A stretch of DNA of 49,875 nucleotides from Acidimicrobiaceae bacterium (GTDB lineage Bacteria; Actinomycetota; Acidimicrobiia; Acidimicrobiales; RAAP-2), in assembly GCA_003158855.1 (NCBI GenBank), contig PMLJ01000024.1, positions 19,150-69,024 on the forward strand, written 5' to 3'. The translations under genes were made by a program, and so were the position numbers. How positions within the stretch are numbered: position 1 is the first letter of the stretch; every line of letters begins with the position of its first letter. This document shows, one piece after another, positions 34,594-44,863 of the stretch. The notes below the pieces were generated by a model. The model was not told the DNA's origin. It made no database searches and saw only the letters and a program-made list of their open reading frames with translations.

Positions 34594-36164
34594 CCTCTGA
34601 CGACCTCTGTCTCAGCATCGACCTCGGCACCGGAGGACCGAAGATCGGCCTCGTGACGTTCGACGGCCAGGTGGTGGCCCACGAGCTTCATCACGTGCCC
34701 ACCCATTTCGGCGACGGCGGCGAGGCGACCCAGGACCCCGAGCTGTGGTGGACGCTTATCTGCGAGTCGACCAAGCGCCTGATGCGAGGGCCCGGAATCA
34801 GCCCCGACCGCGTGAAGGCCGTCGCCGTGACGGGTCAGTACGCTTCGACGGTTCCCGTCGACGAGCGCGGCATTCCCGCCGGACCCTGCATGACCTGGCT
34901 CGACACCAGAGGGCGTCGCTACAGTCAGGCGGCCATTGGCGGACCCGTGCAGGGCTTCAACGCCAGGAAACTCTGGCTGTTCATCCGAAAGACGGGCGGC
35001 GCGCCTTCGACGTCGGGCGCCGATCCCATTGGCCACATCCTCTTCCTCACGAAGCAGCAGCCCGAGATCTGCGCTCGAACGCGATGGTTCATGGAACCGG
35101 TCGACTACGTGACGATGCGCTTCAGCGGCGTCGCGTCAGGAACCCACGCGTCGCGCCTCGCCATGTGGCTCACCGACAACCGCCGGCTGGATCACTACGA
35201 CTACGACCCGGCGCTGCTGAGAGCCGTGGGCATCTCTGGCGATCGGCTGCCCCGCCTCGTCCCAATCGGAACGGTGCTTGGCCCCGTCACCAAGGATGTC
35301 GCCGTCGAACTGGGGCTCAACGACGACACGGCCGTGCTCGCGGCGCTACCCGACGTTCACGCCGCCGCGTACGGAGCGGGCGCGACCGGCCTCTTCGACA
35401 CCCACATCGCGCTCTCGACGACGTCGTGGGTGAGCTGCCCGTTGGCGAAGAAGAAGACGGACGTCATCCACTCGATCGCCGCCGTGCCCGGGCTGACGAA
35501 CGACTCCTACGTCGTCGTCAACAACCAGGACACGGGCGCGAAGGCGCTGGAGTGGCTCCAGGGCATCCTCGCGGGCCGTGGGGAGAACATGAGCTTCGAC
35601 GAGATGACCGACCTCGCGGCCACGTCCCCTCCGGGCGCCAACGGCGTGATCTTCACCCCCTGGCTCGCGGGCGAGCGCTCGCCCGTCGACGACCGCAACG
35701 CGCGCGCCGGCTTCACCAACCTGTCGATCACCTCCAGCACCGCCGACATGATCCGTGCTGTCCTGGAAGGAGTCGCCGCGAACAGCGCCTGGCTCTTTGG
35801 CTACGTCGAGAAGTTCGCGGGCACGAAGCTCGCGCCGGTGCGCCTCGTGGGAGGCGGGGCGCAGTCCGCGCTGTGGTGCCAGATCTTCGCCGACACGCTC
35901 GGCTGCGACGTGCACCAGGTCCTCAGGCCGATGGTCGCGCAGCTGCGCGGCATGGCCCTCATGGCGTCGGTGTCGCTCGATCGACGCACCTTCGAGGACC
36001 TGAAGAACCTCGAGACGCCGGTGCGGGTCTTTCATCCGATCCCCGACGCCTCACGCGGGTACCAGGAGAGATCCGGAGACCTGGCGAGCCTCTACCAGCG
36101 CGACAGGAAATGGCGTCGGCGTAGGAAGAAGTGGCGGGAAGCTCCGAAGATCGCCGACAGCTGA
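34590..36164 (+). CDS. FGGY-family carbohydrate kinase (xylulokinase-like)
   Basis: 524 residues of the sugar-kinase (actin-like) fold. Landmarks: LSIDLGTGGPKIGLV (phosphate loop), AVTGQYAS, CMTWLDTRG, ALPDVHAAAYGAGATG with the catalytic-base Asp, FTPWLAGERSPVDD and RLVGGGAQSALWCQIFADTLG (adenosine site). It ends in an Arg/Lys-rich tail. GTG start at 34590 overlaps the lyase stop by 4 bases. Because the lyase family acts on phosphorylated substrates, the kinase probably makes the lyase's substrate; that is inference from the coupling. The sugar or polyol is not identifiable from sequence. Confidence 0.9.
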   Translation: MTSDDLCLSIDLGTGGPKIGLVTFDGQVVAHELHHVPTHFGDGGEATQDPELWWTLICESTKRLMRGPGISPDRVKAVAVTGQYASTVPVDERGIPAGPCMTWLDTRGRRYSQAAIGGPVQGFNARKLWLFIRKTGGAPSTSGADPIGHILFLTKQQPEICARTRWFMEPVDYVTMRFSGVASGTHASRLAMWLTDNRRLDHYDYDPALLRAVGISGDRLPRLVPIGTVLGPVTKDVAVELGLNDDTAVLAALPDVHAAAYGAGATGLFDTHIALSTTSWVSCPLAKKKTDVIHSIAAVPGLTNDSYVVVNNQDTGAKALEWLQGILAGRGENMSFDEMTDLAATSPPGANGVIFTPWLAGERSPVDDRNARAGFTNLSITSSTADMIRAVLEGVAANSAWLFGYVEKFAGTKLAPVRLVGGGAQSALWCQIFADTLGCDVHQVLRPMVAQLRGMALMASVSLDRRTFEDLKNLETPVRVFHPIPDASRGYQERSGDLASLYQRDRKWRRRRKKWREAPKIADS

Positions 36165-36193
36165 GCGGCAGCGAAGCCGCTCGCCGTTAGGCG
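36163..36193. terminator. Two adjacent hairpins between convergent genes
   Basis: GAGCGGC-AGCGAA-GCCGCTC (36163-36182, 7-bp stem) starts on the stop codon of the FGGY kinase. It is followed by CGCC-GTTA-GGCG (36182-36193), which overlaps the stop of the SWEET-like gene. There is no T-run on either strand. Likely a bidirectional terminator. Confidence 0.55.
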
Positions 36194-36810
36194 ACGAACA
36201 CCTGCTCGGCGATGAGGGTGTTGCGGGCTTGACGATGGCGCCACGATGCGAGAAGGGCGATGGCGCCGTTCGCCAAGCCGGCGAAGAACGTTGCGACGAG
36301 TGGCGCCCACAGGTGCTGACCCGAGTAGTAGACGACCCACAGCGCGGTGCAGATGACGCCGAGCACCCACGAACTCACCGAGACGCCCGAGGCGTCCACG
36401 TGTCGGATGAGCTCGACGATCTGGGGTGCCCGGTTCACGGTCATCGCGACCCCGGTGCCGTAGACGCCGCCGGCCCAGCCCCACAGAACCGTCGGGAGCA
36501 CGCAGCTCGCCACGAAGAAGCCCAGCGAGCGCGCCGTAACGCCCCACGACTGCCACGGCTTCAATCGGTACACGATGGAGAGCTGCATCGGCAGAAGGAT
36601 CACGCTGCCAAGGACCACGTCCCACGAATGCGCCGACACTGCACCGTAGGTGATCCAGAAGCAGCCCATGAAGACGAAGAGGACCCACGTGGCGAGCGAT
36701 ACACCTTCGACGCCGAGAAGGTTCGCGCGGCGATACTGCGCCAGGGTTCCGAGCATCCCCAAGAGCACCCCTCCCCAGCCTGCGGACAGGGTGAGGGAAT
36801 GCAAGGTCAT
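36187..36810 (-). CDS. SWEET-like sugar transporter with duplicated PQ-loop (MtN3/saliva-like) repeat
   Basis: 207 residues, about seven hydrophobic segments. Two halves repeat the same pattern. First half: GTLAQYRRANLLGVEGVSLAT then a helix ending CFWITYG. Second half: RAPQIVELIRHVDASGVSVSS then a helix ending ALWVVYY. AQY and APQ occupy the PQ-loop positions and each half has three helices, with a linking fourth segment. Bacterial members are usually SemiSWEETs of about 90 residues with one repeat, so a fused seven-helix form is unusual. It is convergent with the FGGY kinase. Sugar import for that kinase is plausible. Confidence 0.72.
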   Translation of the reverse strand: MTLHSLTLSAGWGGVLLGMLGTLAQYRRANLLGVEGVSLATWVLFVFMGCFWITYGAVSAHSWDVVLGSVILLPMQLSIVYRLKPWQSWGVTARSLGFFVASCVLPTVLWGWAGGVYGTGVAMTVNRAPQIVELIRHVDASGVSVSSWVLGVICTALWVVYYSGQHLWAPLVATFFAGLANGAIALLASWRHRQARNTLIAEQVFVA

Positions 36811-36835
36811 GATGTCAGGCTACCGGCGGTCTCCG

Positions 36836-38593
<1,758 letters not shown>

Positions 38594-38629
38594 CTATCGA
38601 AGCAGTAGCTCGCTCTGGCCAAATGTCAT
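38594..38629 (-). CDS. leuL: leu leader peptide MTFGQSELLLR
   Basis: An 11-residue reading frame with three consecutive Leu codons (CTA, CTG, CTT) at residues 8-10, ending in TAG. It is followed by competing hairpins, an intrinsic terminator and leuA. When leucyl-tRNA is scarce the ribosome should stall on these codons and prevent the terminator. The putative promoter places the transcript start at or within a base or two of the ATG, so translation is probably leaderless. The peptide itself is expected to have no function beyond its translation. Confidence 0.85.
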   Translation of the reverse strand: MTFGQSELLLR

Positions 38630-38635
38630 AGACCC

Positions 38636-38663
38636 ATTCTACCTCCATTTTCGGTTCTGTCCA
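38636..38663 (-). promoter_or_regulatory. Predicted promoter of the leuL-leuA transcript
   Basis: On the minus strand TGGACA (38658-38663) and TAGAAT (38636-38641) are separated by 16 bases, close to the consensus -35 and -10 boxes. The expected start site is about 38628-38630, coinciding with the A of the leader ATG at 38629. Confidence 0.65.
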
Positions 38664-38691
38664 GAGGACACCCGCGCTAATGTGAATCTCC

Positions 38692-38844
38692 GTGGGCGTT
38701 CTCAAGGCATTCTTCAAACTGGCGGTTCTCTTGCTCGTGGGGGCTGCCGTTGCCGGCGTCGTGATGATGGCGAAGGGGCCGAAGCCTTCCGGGCCGGTCT
38801 CCTACGAAGAGTGGCCCGACGTTCCCCGTAATCCCGCGGCCTAG
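38692..38844 (+). CDS. Small single-pass membrane protein, 50 residues
   Basis: Starts at GTG 38692. A hydrophobic helix (about residues 5-26, [20 protein letters not shown]) is followed by a polar tail ending [20 protein letters not shown] at 38678-38683 could be a -10 box, which would make the message nearly leaderless. The gene is divergent from leuL and 41 bases upstream of the aldo/keto reductase on the same strand. The coherent anchor-plus-tail design and codon use argue for a real gene. Function unknown. Confidence 0.6.
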   Translation: MGVLKAFFKLAVLLLVGAAVAGVVMMAKGPKPSGPVSYEEWPDVPRNPAA

Positions 38845-38885
38845 CCGCTTGCCTTCTATTCGTCGTTCTTACAGGAGGAGAAACC

Positions 38886-39866
38886 ATGGCAGAGATGGAA
38901 TATCGTCAACTCGGACGCTCGGGCCTCAAGGTCAGCGTGCTGTCCTTCGGGAGTTGGGTGACGTTCGCGAACGCGAATCAGATTGAGACCGCCCAGCAGG
39001 CCGCCGAGTGTCTGAGCGCCGCCAAGGATGCGGGTGTCAACTTCTTCGACAACGCGGAGGCCTACGCCGCTGGCGAATCCGAGAGGGTCATGGGCGCTGC
39101 GTTTCGAGAACTGGGCTGGAAGCGCCACGAGTACGTCGTGTCCACGAAGCTCTTCTGGGGGCTCCACAACTCGCCGAACATGCGCAATACCCTTAACCGC
39201 AAGTACCTCAGCCAGGCGATCGACGGCTCGCTCGAGCGGTTCGGACTCGACTTCGTGGACCTCGTGTTCTGCCACCGCGCCGATCCGAAGACCCCCATCG
39301 AGGAGACCGTCTGGGCGATGAGCGACATGATCTCCCAGGGTAAGGCCCTCTACTGGGGAACGTCCGAGTGGAGCGCCGACGAGATCCGCGCCGCTTACGA
39401 CATCGCGGACCGCCACCACCTCCACAAGCCGGTCATGGAGCAGCCCCAGTACAACATCCTGTGGCGCGACAAGGTCGAAAAGGAGTACAAGCGTCTCTAC
39501 GAGGACATCGGGCTCGGCACCACCATCTGGTCGCCGCTGTCGTCGGGCTTGCTGACGGGCAAGTACCTGAACGGCATACCCGAGGGTTCGCGAGCCACAC
39601 TCCCCGGCTACGAATGGCTGAAAGGGATGCTCACCGACGAGGGTCGCAACAAGAAGGTGGCCGATCTGAAGGTGATTGCCGACGAGCTCGACATCTCCCT
39701 CGCGCAACTATCGCTCGCCTGGTGCGCAAAGAACCCCAACGTTTCCACGGTGATCACCGGCGCGTCGTCAGCGGCGCAGGTCCGAGAGAACATGACCGCG
39801 CTCGACGCAATGCCTTTGCTCACCAAGGAGATCATGGACCGCATCGACGTCATCAGCCTCTTCTAG
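38886..39866 (+). CDS. Aldo/keto reductase, voltage-gated K+ channel beta-subunit-like
   Basis: 326 residues, NADPH-dependent TIM barrel. The start [20 protein letters not shown], catalytic Asp/Tyr in [14 protein letters not shown], Lys in VVSTKLFWG, His in DLVFCHRAD and cofactor end [17 protein letters not shown] are as in the Kv-beta family. Unlike the reductase at 32081 it lacks the YghZ insertion. A very strong ribosome binding site, GGAGGAG, lies six bases before the ATG. Substrate unknown. It follows the 50-residue membrane protein. Confidence 0.94.
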   Translation: MAEMEYRQLGRSGLKVSVLSFGSWVTFANANQIETAQQAAECLSAAKDAGVNFFDNAEAYAAGESERVMGAAFRELGWKRHEYVVSTKLFWGLHNSPNMRNTLNRKYLSQAIDGSLERFGLDFVDLVFCHRADPKTPIEETVWAMSDMISQGKALYWGTSEWSADEIRAAYDIADRHHLHKPVMEQPQYNILWRDKVEKEYKRLYEDIGLGTTIWSPLSSGLLTGKYLNGIPEGSRATLPGYEWLKGMLTDEGRNKKVADLKVIADELDISLAQLSLAWCAKNPNVSTVITGASSAAQVRENMTALDAMPLLTKEIMDRIDVISLF

Positions 39867-39881
39867 GAGTCTGGGTGCTCG

Positions 39882-40808
39882 CTAGGGTTTGAGCCAGCAA
39901 CTGGCGAGTAGTTTGCGCACGGCGTCGGCCTTTCCCTTGGGCAGCATGGATGCGACCAGCGTCTCGAGTGGACAGGATCTGTCATAGAGGAGGGTCGTGC
40001 TTGACCCACTCCGTACAGTCAAGACACCGGGACATTCGCCAGCGGTGGCGCTCCAGGTGATCGGCGCACCTGGCGTCTTCGCGATCGTGATCTTGAAGAG
40101 CGTTGAATCCTCCGCACAGATCGAGTTGGAAGTATTCGAAAGGCCTGAGATCACCTTGCGGAACTTCAGAACATCGGGGCGTGAGAGCTCGATGGAGATC
40201 GGGTCGCTCGAACTCGTCGAGAGCGACCACTTGCGGTACACCATTAGGGTGGCGACACCCGATGTGGGCATCCGGACGCTTTGGACGGGCTCCCATTCGA
40301 CCAGGGCATCGATTCGCAGCTCGAGCGAATCGTACGGTGCGCTCCCCACCGTGTAGTCGACCTCTTCGAACGAGATGTGGCGGTCCGTGATCGGGATCGC
40401 TTCCGAGTACACCGTGACCGGATTGATAGTCGATCCCGACGCCGAGTTGGGGCCCGACACAACCGCGCCGGAGAGGACGTGGCTCCTTACGAACGAGCCC
40501 ACGTCGAGGGCTGACGTCAATCGGTACTCGCGATGAACGTCAACCAGATTCCCGAGAAGTATTCCCGAGTTCGGGTCATTGAGAGGTTTGGCAAGTGGAG
40601 AAGTCCGGACCGCTCCGCGAGGAATTGGCACTCCCTGCAGCAGCGCCGTGGCGAACGCTTCGCCAGACGCGTGGATACTGCCCGAGTTGCGGGTTTCCAG
40701 CACCTCAGACGTCTTCGGCGAACGGAGCGAGGTGGCTCCGCTCGCCGTCGCGCCGATTACCGTCAGGGCGACGAGCAGCAGAACTGCCGTCCCCGCGCGC
40801 GTCGTCAT
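39882..40808 (-). CDS. Secreted hypothetical protein
   Basis: 308 residues from ATG 40808, which has GAGGAG eight bases upstream. Signal peptide with hydrophobic core (TAVLLLVALTVIGATASGA). The mature protein is Ser/Thr-rich and beta-rich with three Cys near the C-terminus (SICAEDS, GECPG, RSCPLETL) that could form disulfides, plus a C-terminal helix ending SCWLKP. No domain recognised. It is convergent with the aldo/keto reductase and marks the left edge of the gene-poor zone. Confidence 0.7.
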   Translation of the reverse strand: MTTRAGTAVLLLVALTVIGATASGATSLRSPKTSEVLETRNSGSIHASGEAFATALLQGVPIPRGAVRTSPLAKPLNDPNSGILLGNLVDVHREYRLTSALDVGSFVRSHVLSGAVVSGPNSASGSTINPVTVYSEAIPITDRHISFEEVDYTVGSAPYDSLELRIDALVEWEPVQSVRMPTSGVATLMVYRKWSLSTSSSDPISIELSRPDVLKFRKVISGLSNTSNSICAEDSTLFKITIAKTPGAPITWSATAGECPGVLTVRSGSSTTLLYDRSCPLETLVASMLPKGKADAVRKLLASCWLKP

Positions 40809-41486
40809 ATTTCGAACTCCTCGAAACGGCATATGCACCCTCTTCGCTGACCAACGACCTGGTGATGCTCTCACCTTAGGTATTGTCCAGGTTCGCCCTG
40901 GAATTACAAACCGGGCGTCGATGATTCAACTCCCCCTTCGACAAACCCGGGATCACTTGGATCGCGTTGCTGAGTACGAGTTCAGTTCGAAAGGCCGACT
41001 TCAACAGTTCCTGACTAGAGGATTCATCTTTGGAGACAATGACCACTACCTGAAGGTCTGCGCTGATCACTTCGCCGGTCGGTCTCGCAGAAGTCATGAA
41101 GATCAAGACCACACAGTTGATGTCCGGTTGTCACTTCACCCGTCACACATCGCTGACCGGCCCAGTGACCCAGTCGCTCTCGTCGGACGACGGACCAACT
41201 TCCAGAGTCTTTCGTACCAAGGATCAAGAGCCGAAGTGTGATTGTTGCTCATGGGTTCACTTCTGGTCGTGGGGACAAATCAAGCCAAAGTGGCGGGCGC
41301 GAATGGCGGGCACTTTGGCTGACTTTGGAAGTTACCAATTCAACTTACGTGAGTCGTTGTCGCGGAGCATACCGATGGACCCGTGTACAGGATCATCGCT
41401 GGTTATGTAACGTGGCAATGTAATCCGCCATGGCCATAGAAAGTTCCATCTTCGTCGACTGAAATGGACCCGGGGACTGGAGTGGG
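40809..41486. other. Non-coding or decayed stretch
   Basis: About 680 bases with lower GC than the left of the window. Open frames on both strands exist but have no ribosome site, no family similarity and inconsistent codon use. Bases 41000-41420 include short near-repeats around GTGGCGGGCGCG. I see nothing that I can name. Confidence 0.4.
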
Positions 41487-41636
41487 ATGTTTCAGACTCT
41501 CAGTCATGCCCAGACCTCGAAGATCATGTGGGTTGCGCTCATAACAGACTTCATCATGGTGTTTGCACCTATTGGTGTTGTTCTGGCGATCGTGCACCTA
41601 TCGTCAGTGCGATCAAAGATAGACAAATTCATCTGA
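41487..41636 (+). CDS. Possible small membrane protein, 49 residues
   Basis: ATG 41487 preceded by GGAG four bases upstream. A single long hydrophobic segment (IMWVALITDFIMVFAPIGVV onwards) has a basic C-terminus (RSKIDKF). It could be a real small membrane protein or the surviving piece of a larger one. No homologue recognised. Confidence 0.4.
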   Translation: MFQTLSHAQTSKIMWVALITDFIMVFAPIGVVLAIVHLSSVRSKIDKFI

Positions 41637-42258
41637 GCCGTTGGCGTCCGCCACGCCGTAAGACAGTTGAATCTGATTCCCAAGTCAACGGTCCGACACG
41701 ACAGTTCTGGCACCTTGCACTGGGGGCAGGCTAAATGGAACTTCGCTGGTCTCGGGCCGATCGAGACAATCTTCGACCAGAGCTTTCAAGCCTGGGAGTG
41801 AACGGACTTCAGACGTTGCGGGCGGGGCACGGCAGGCACGTCCTCATTCGCTGTGCTAACGGGCATCGAACCCGACTCAACCCATTTGGGCCCCCTCAGT
41901 CGGTTGAACCTGTCACGCTTGCTTCAACTCCGCAGCGCGGACGTCTGCGTCGCTTCCCCCGAGGACGGCCAAAGGAAGCGGTTTCCGCCTCCGCGGTTCC
42001 TGGCGCGAGCTCCAGCATCAGAGGAATTGGGAGACGAAGCGAGACCCTCTCCGGATTTCCGCTCCGGCTGGCGAATTCAGGACCATTGACGCTGGACCGA
42101 GCAATGCGCTGCGTCCCGATTCGAATGAAATGGCACGGTCTTCGTGACTCGCCAGCTTCTGCACTTCGTGTCGAGGTCAGCATTCCATTATCATTCGTGC
42201 CTAAGAGAGGAGTTCCGTGCGGCACTTCAGACTCAATGGAATCTAGGATAAGCACTCA
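41637..42258. other. Non-coding stretch with a short dispersed repeat
   Basis: No convincing gene. Position 41888-41906 carries GGGCCCCCTCAGTCGGTTG, nearly repeated at 46504-46523 with one change and one inserted G. TTCTGGCACCTTGCACTGGG near 41705 resembles TTCTGCAACCTTGCACTGGC near 48594 and a third copy near 47275. Confidence 0.4.
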
Positions 42259-43407
42259 ATGAGGTGGCCCTGGTGCGGTCGATCGCACACGCGTCGGCGA
42301 CGGCGCATCACCTTCGCTACCTCTCTTCTCACAATTGTCGCGACACTAGCCATTCCAAGTGTTCTGATCGCCCCGCAGAGTGCCGAGGCAGATCACGCAC
42401 GCCCCTTCACCCAAACTCCCCTTTTCGCAGTCGGACTGGCGCGATGCACATTCGTCGATCACACGCGCTCCGTGATCAACTACTCAACGACGCCCTTCTC
42501 CGTCATGTCAACAAGTCGCACTCTCGTGACGGAGATACGGTATCCAACCCAGTTGGTCGCGAGCGGGCCAAACGAATCAGTTGGAGCGCCTCCAGTTGAG
42601 CGAAGCGGCGGCTATCCAATGATCGTCTTCGCCCATGGTTACGACGTGACTCCTGACACGTACGCGGCCCTGTTGGACTCGTGGGCGCGAGCTGGTTTCG
42701 TCGTGGTGGCGCCCTCCTTTCCCGACGAGGCATCATCGGAAGTCGCTGCGCAGCACGGTGCGAACACCGAGGGTGATCTGGTGAACGAGCCTGCCGATCT
42801 CGCCTTTGTCACCAAAGCAGTTCTACAAGCATCGACGAGCGAGCCAGCCGCTTGCCCCATCGTCAACGGACTCGTGCAGGCCTCCGAGATCGCGCTCGCA
42901 GGGCACTCGGACGGTGCGACAGCGGTTGGGATGCTCGCTTACGACCACGGTGATGATCCTCAAGGTATCAACTACGCCAACTTGCGCACGGGAGTCGATT
43001 ACCGTGCCGTGGTCATCCTGTCGGGCGACGAGGATACCGCCCAATCGTACGCAACGGAAGCCAGCCGACCAGCCCTTCTCGTAGTCCACAGTCTTACCGA
43101 TCAGTGCAATCCGATTCGTAACGGCGTGAAACTCTACAGCGCCATTCATCAACCCAACAAGTGGTTCCTCGAGCTACGCACCGCCCATCATCTTCCCCCG
43201 TTCGATGGCGCAGACGCTTCCGCCTTCAGGGCGGTGGCCGCAACGTCAATTCGGTTCCTTCAAATGTCGCTCCAAGGTGCGACACCTTCGACGAGTCTCC
43301 TTGCCTATGGGAATGAGCAACCGTCGATTGCACGAATGTACAGCAACCGACTCGGACCGACACTTAACAATGCGCCGAGGTTGGTAGAGAGTTGCGGTCG
43401 AAATTAG
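42259..43407 (+). CDS. Secreted alpha/beta hydrolase (lipase/PAF-acetylhydrolase/cutinase-like)
   Basis: 382 residues. Arg-rich N-terminus, hydrophobic signal core and a predicted cleavage after SAEA (near residue 45). The hydrolase core has VFAHGYDVTPDTY (oxyanion region), the nucleophile elbow AGHSDGAT with catalytic Ser, an acid candidate in LTDQCNP and a base His in TAHHLPPFD. Substrate unknown; esters or lipids outside the cell are likely. ATG start at 42259, with AGGAT nearby. It is one of the few full-length genes in the gene-poor zone and has no operon partner. Confidence 0.85.
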   Translation: MRWPWCGRSHTRRRRRITFATSLLTIVATLAIPSVLIAPQSAEADHARPFTQTPLFAVGLARCTFVDHTRSVINYSTTPFSVMSTSRTLVTEIRYPTQLVASGPNESVGAPPVERSGGYPMIVFAHGYDVTPDTYAALLDSWARAGFVVVAPSFPDEASSEVAAQHGANTEGDLVNEPADLAFVTKAVLQASTSEPAACPIVNGLVQASEIALAGHSDGATAVGMLAYDHGDDPQGINYANLRTGVDYRAVVILSGDEDTAQSYATEASRPALLVVHSLTDQCNPIRNGVKLYSAIHQPNKWFLELRTAHHLPPFDGADASAFRAVAATSIRFLQMSLQGATPSTSLLAYGNEQPSIARMYSNRLGPTLNNAPRLVESCGRN

Positions 43408-43522
43408 CACGCGCCAATTGGAGCAATCACAAGGTGGACCTTAGCGGACAACTTTCAAACCTTTTTGAGTTGCTCACCGAATTGCCAGTGTAAATCGTAA
43501 TTGCTGTAACACGGTCAAGAAG

Positions 43523-43840
43523 TCAGGCGATTCGGGGCAAACCCGCGCGACACCCGCCGAGTAGAGCGGCAGCCTTCCGGGACAGGCTGAGCGACACGAT
43601 GAAGAAGACTACGAAGCCACCGAACACCACGTCACGGCCTGCCACAAATCCCCAGAGAGCGATCCGCCTTCAAGGAGAGCACGGACCGCGTTCACAACGG
43701 CCGTCGCCGGGTGATTCCGAGCACATGGCTTAAGCCAATCGGGCATTATTGCCACCGATACTGGTGCCGAACTAGCAAAGTGGAAGGATCAGACAGCTGT
43801 TCAATAAAGACTGCCACTCGCGAGTCCTGGGTGGACGAGC
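43523..43840 (-). pseudogene. ABC-2 type transporter permease pseudogene (C-terminal part)
   Basis: On the minus strand conserved pieces of an actinobacterial ABC-2 permease appear in order across frame changes: LLNSCLILPL, then FASSAPVSVAIMPDWLKP, NHPATAVVNAVRALLEGG, SLSGDLWQAVTW, then after another shift VFGGFVVFFIVSLSLSRKAA. Intact relatives read PLTFASSAFVP and QPVTAVVNAVRALLEGG at these places. At least two frameshifts break it, and the first half is missing or unrecognisable. No ATPase partner is present. It shows the zone once carried an exporter locus. Confidence 0.65.
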
Positions 43841-44058
43841 AGCGAGACCGAACCTCGACTTTGCCCCACAGGCCAATTGCGGATGTAATCAACGAAGCGA
43901 CGACGGTAGCGGAAGACTTGGACCGCTCGCCTCCACTGTTGATCTCCTCGGTGAATTGGAGCCATGCCTTACTGAGCTTCCCAAAGGCCCTGACGGGTCT
44001 GAACGTCGGCTCCAATCAGTACCTTCGTCGCAAGGGGGACATGCCTCAACAGCGAATG

Positions 44059-44439
44059 TCAATACGTGAAGCCGGCCTCATGGTCAGCGGCAGTGATGAC
44101 GTCGTGAAAGCGCTTGTGGACCCAGTGACGCTCGCCCAGGAGATTCACCTGGGCCCATCGACCAGAGACCGGGCCGAGTTGCGTGTGGCGGGGCAAGATA
44201 CCCACCAGAGACTGCGGCTTGGCGCCGCCCGACAGCTTGGTGCTCTCCAGTACATAGATAGCGTCCGGGGTGATCGCTACGCAGCGGTACTTGATCCAGA
44301 ACATTGTGAGCCCCGTCAGATACGTGATCAGGAAGAAGGCGAAACTCGGCGCGGCCTGGCAGATGAACACCTGCCTGATTTCGCTGCCCTCGGGGAGGAA
44401 GGGCGCCGAACGCTCCACCAAGTCCTGCCGTGGTCCCAT
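44059..44439 (-). CDS. Conserved membrane-associated hypothetical protein (PH-like)
   Basis: 126 residues, actinobacterial. Opens with GPRQDLVERSAPFLPEGSEIRQ. One hydrophobic segment (FAFFLITYLTGLTMFWI) is followed by KYRCVAITPDAIYVLES and a basic beta-rich C-terminal part ending in WVHKRFHDVITAADHEAG. The beta strands after the membrane segment resemble a bacterial PH-type domain, an inference from pattern only. Start ATG 44439 with GGAAGGG at good spacing. It looks intact, unlike its neighbour at 43523. Confidence 0.75.
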   Translation of the reverse strand: MGPRQDLVERSAPFLPEGSEIRQVFICQAAPSFAFFLITYLTGLTMFWIKYRCVAITPDAIYVLESTKLSGGAKPQSLVGILPRHTQLGPVSGRWAQVNLLGERHWVHKRFHDVITAADHEAGFTY

Positions 44440-44567
44440 CTGTCCCTTCCTGAAGCTCTAGGAAATCGTAGATGAGCGTTGCCACATTCAAACCCGATGG
44501 TGACCAGGTGCAAGGTTGTAATATTTACTACATCCGTGGGCCGTACAAGACTTGAACGTGTGGCCGC

Positions 44568-44798
44568 TTGCGTGTCAAGTGGCGAGAGGAGGTCCGGGCT
44601 CTCATTCTGGAACTCGTCGAAGAGACGAAGGTCTTCCCCGATCATCTAGAGGTAAAGCTTTCCGGCTCTCTTCCACTCAATGTTCGATTGAGCGAAGCCG
44701 GACTCAAGGTACCGGGGATCGTTGGTGTCGGAGGCCCGACGCAACAGAACCGCCGCATTGCACCTGCGCTAGGTTCACTAGCGGGGACGCCGTGAGTA
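44568..44798 (+). pseudogene. C-terminal remnant of a serine site-specific recombinase
   Basis: The frame reads WREEVRALILELVEETKVFP, DHLEVKLSGSLPLNVRLSEA and GLKVPGIVGVGGPT, then a tail to a TGA. This is the end of a large serine recombinase, with the family's usual ADHLEV and PPLNVL pattern and VGVGGPT finish. The catalytic N-terminal domain and most of the rest are absent upstream, so it is a relic. It points to a mobile element that once integrated here. Confidence 0.6.
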
Positions 44799-44863
44799 TG
44801 CAGAGAACAGATTCCTCCAAATCAATGATCCGCCTCCTCAACCTCATCAACAATAATTGTGTG

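Noticed and set aside
44491-44567. Upstream extension of the recombinase relic
   Set aside because: No recombinase-like residues before 44568 in any frame.
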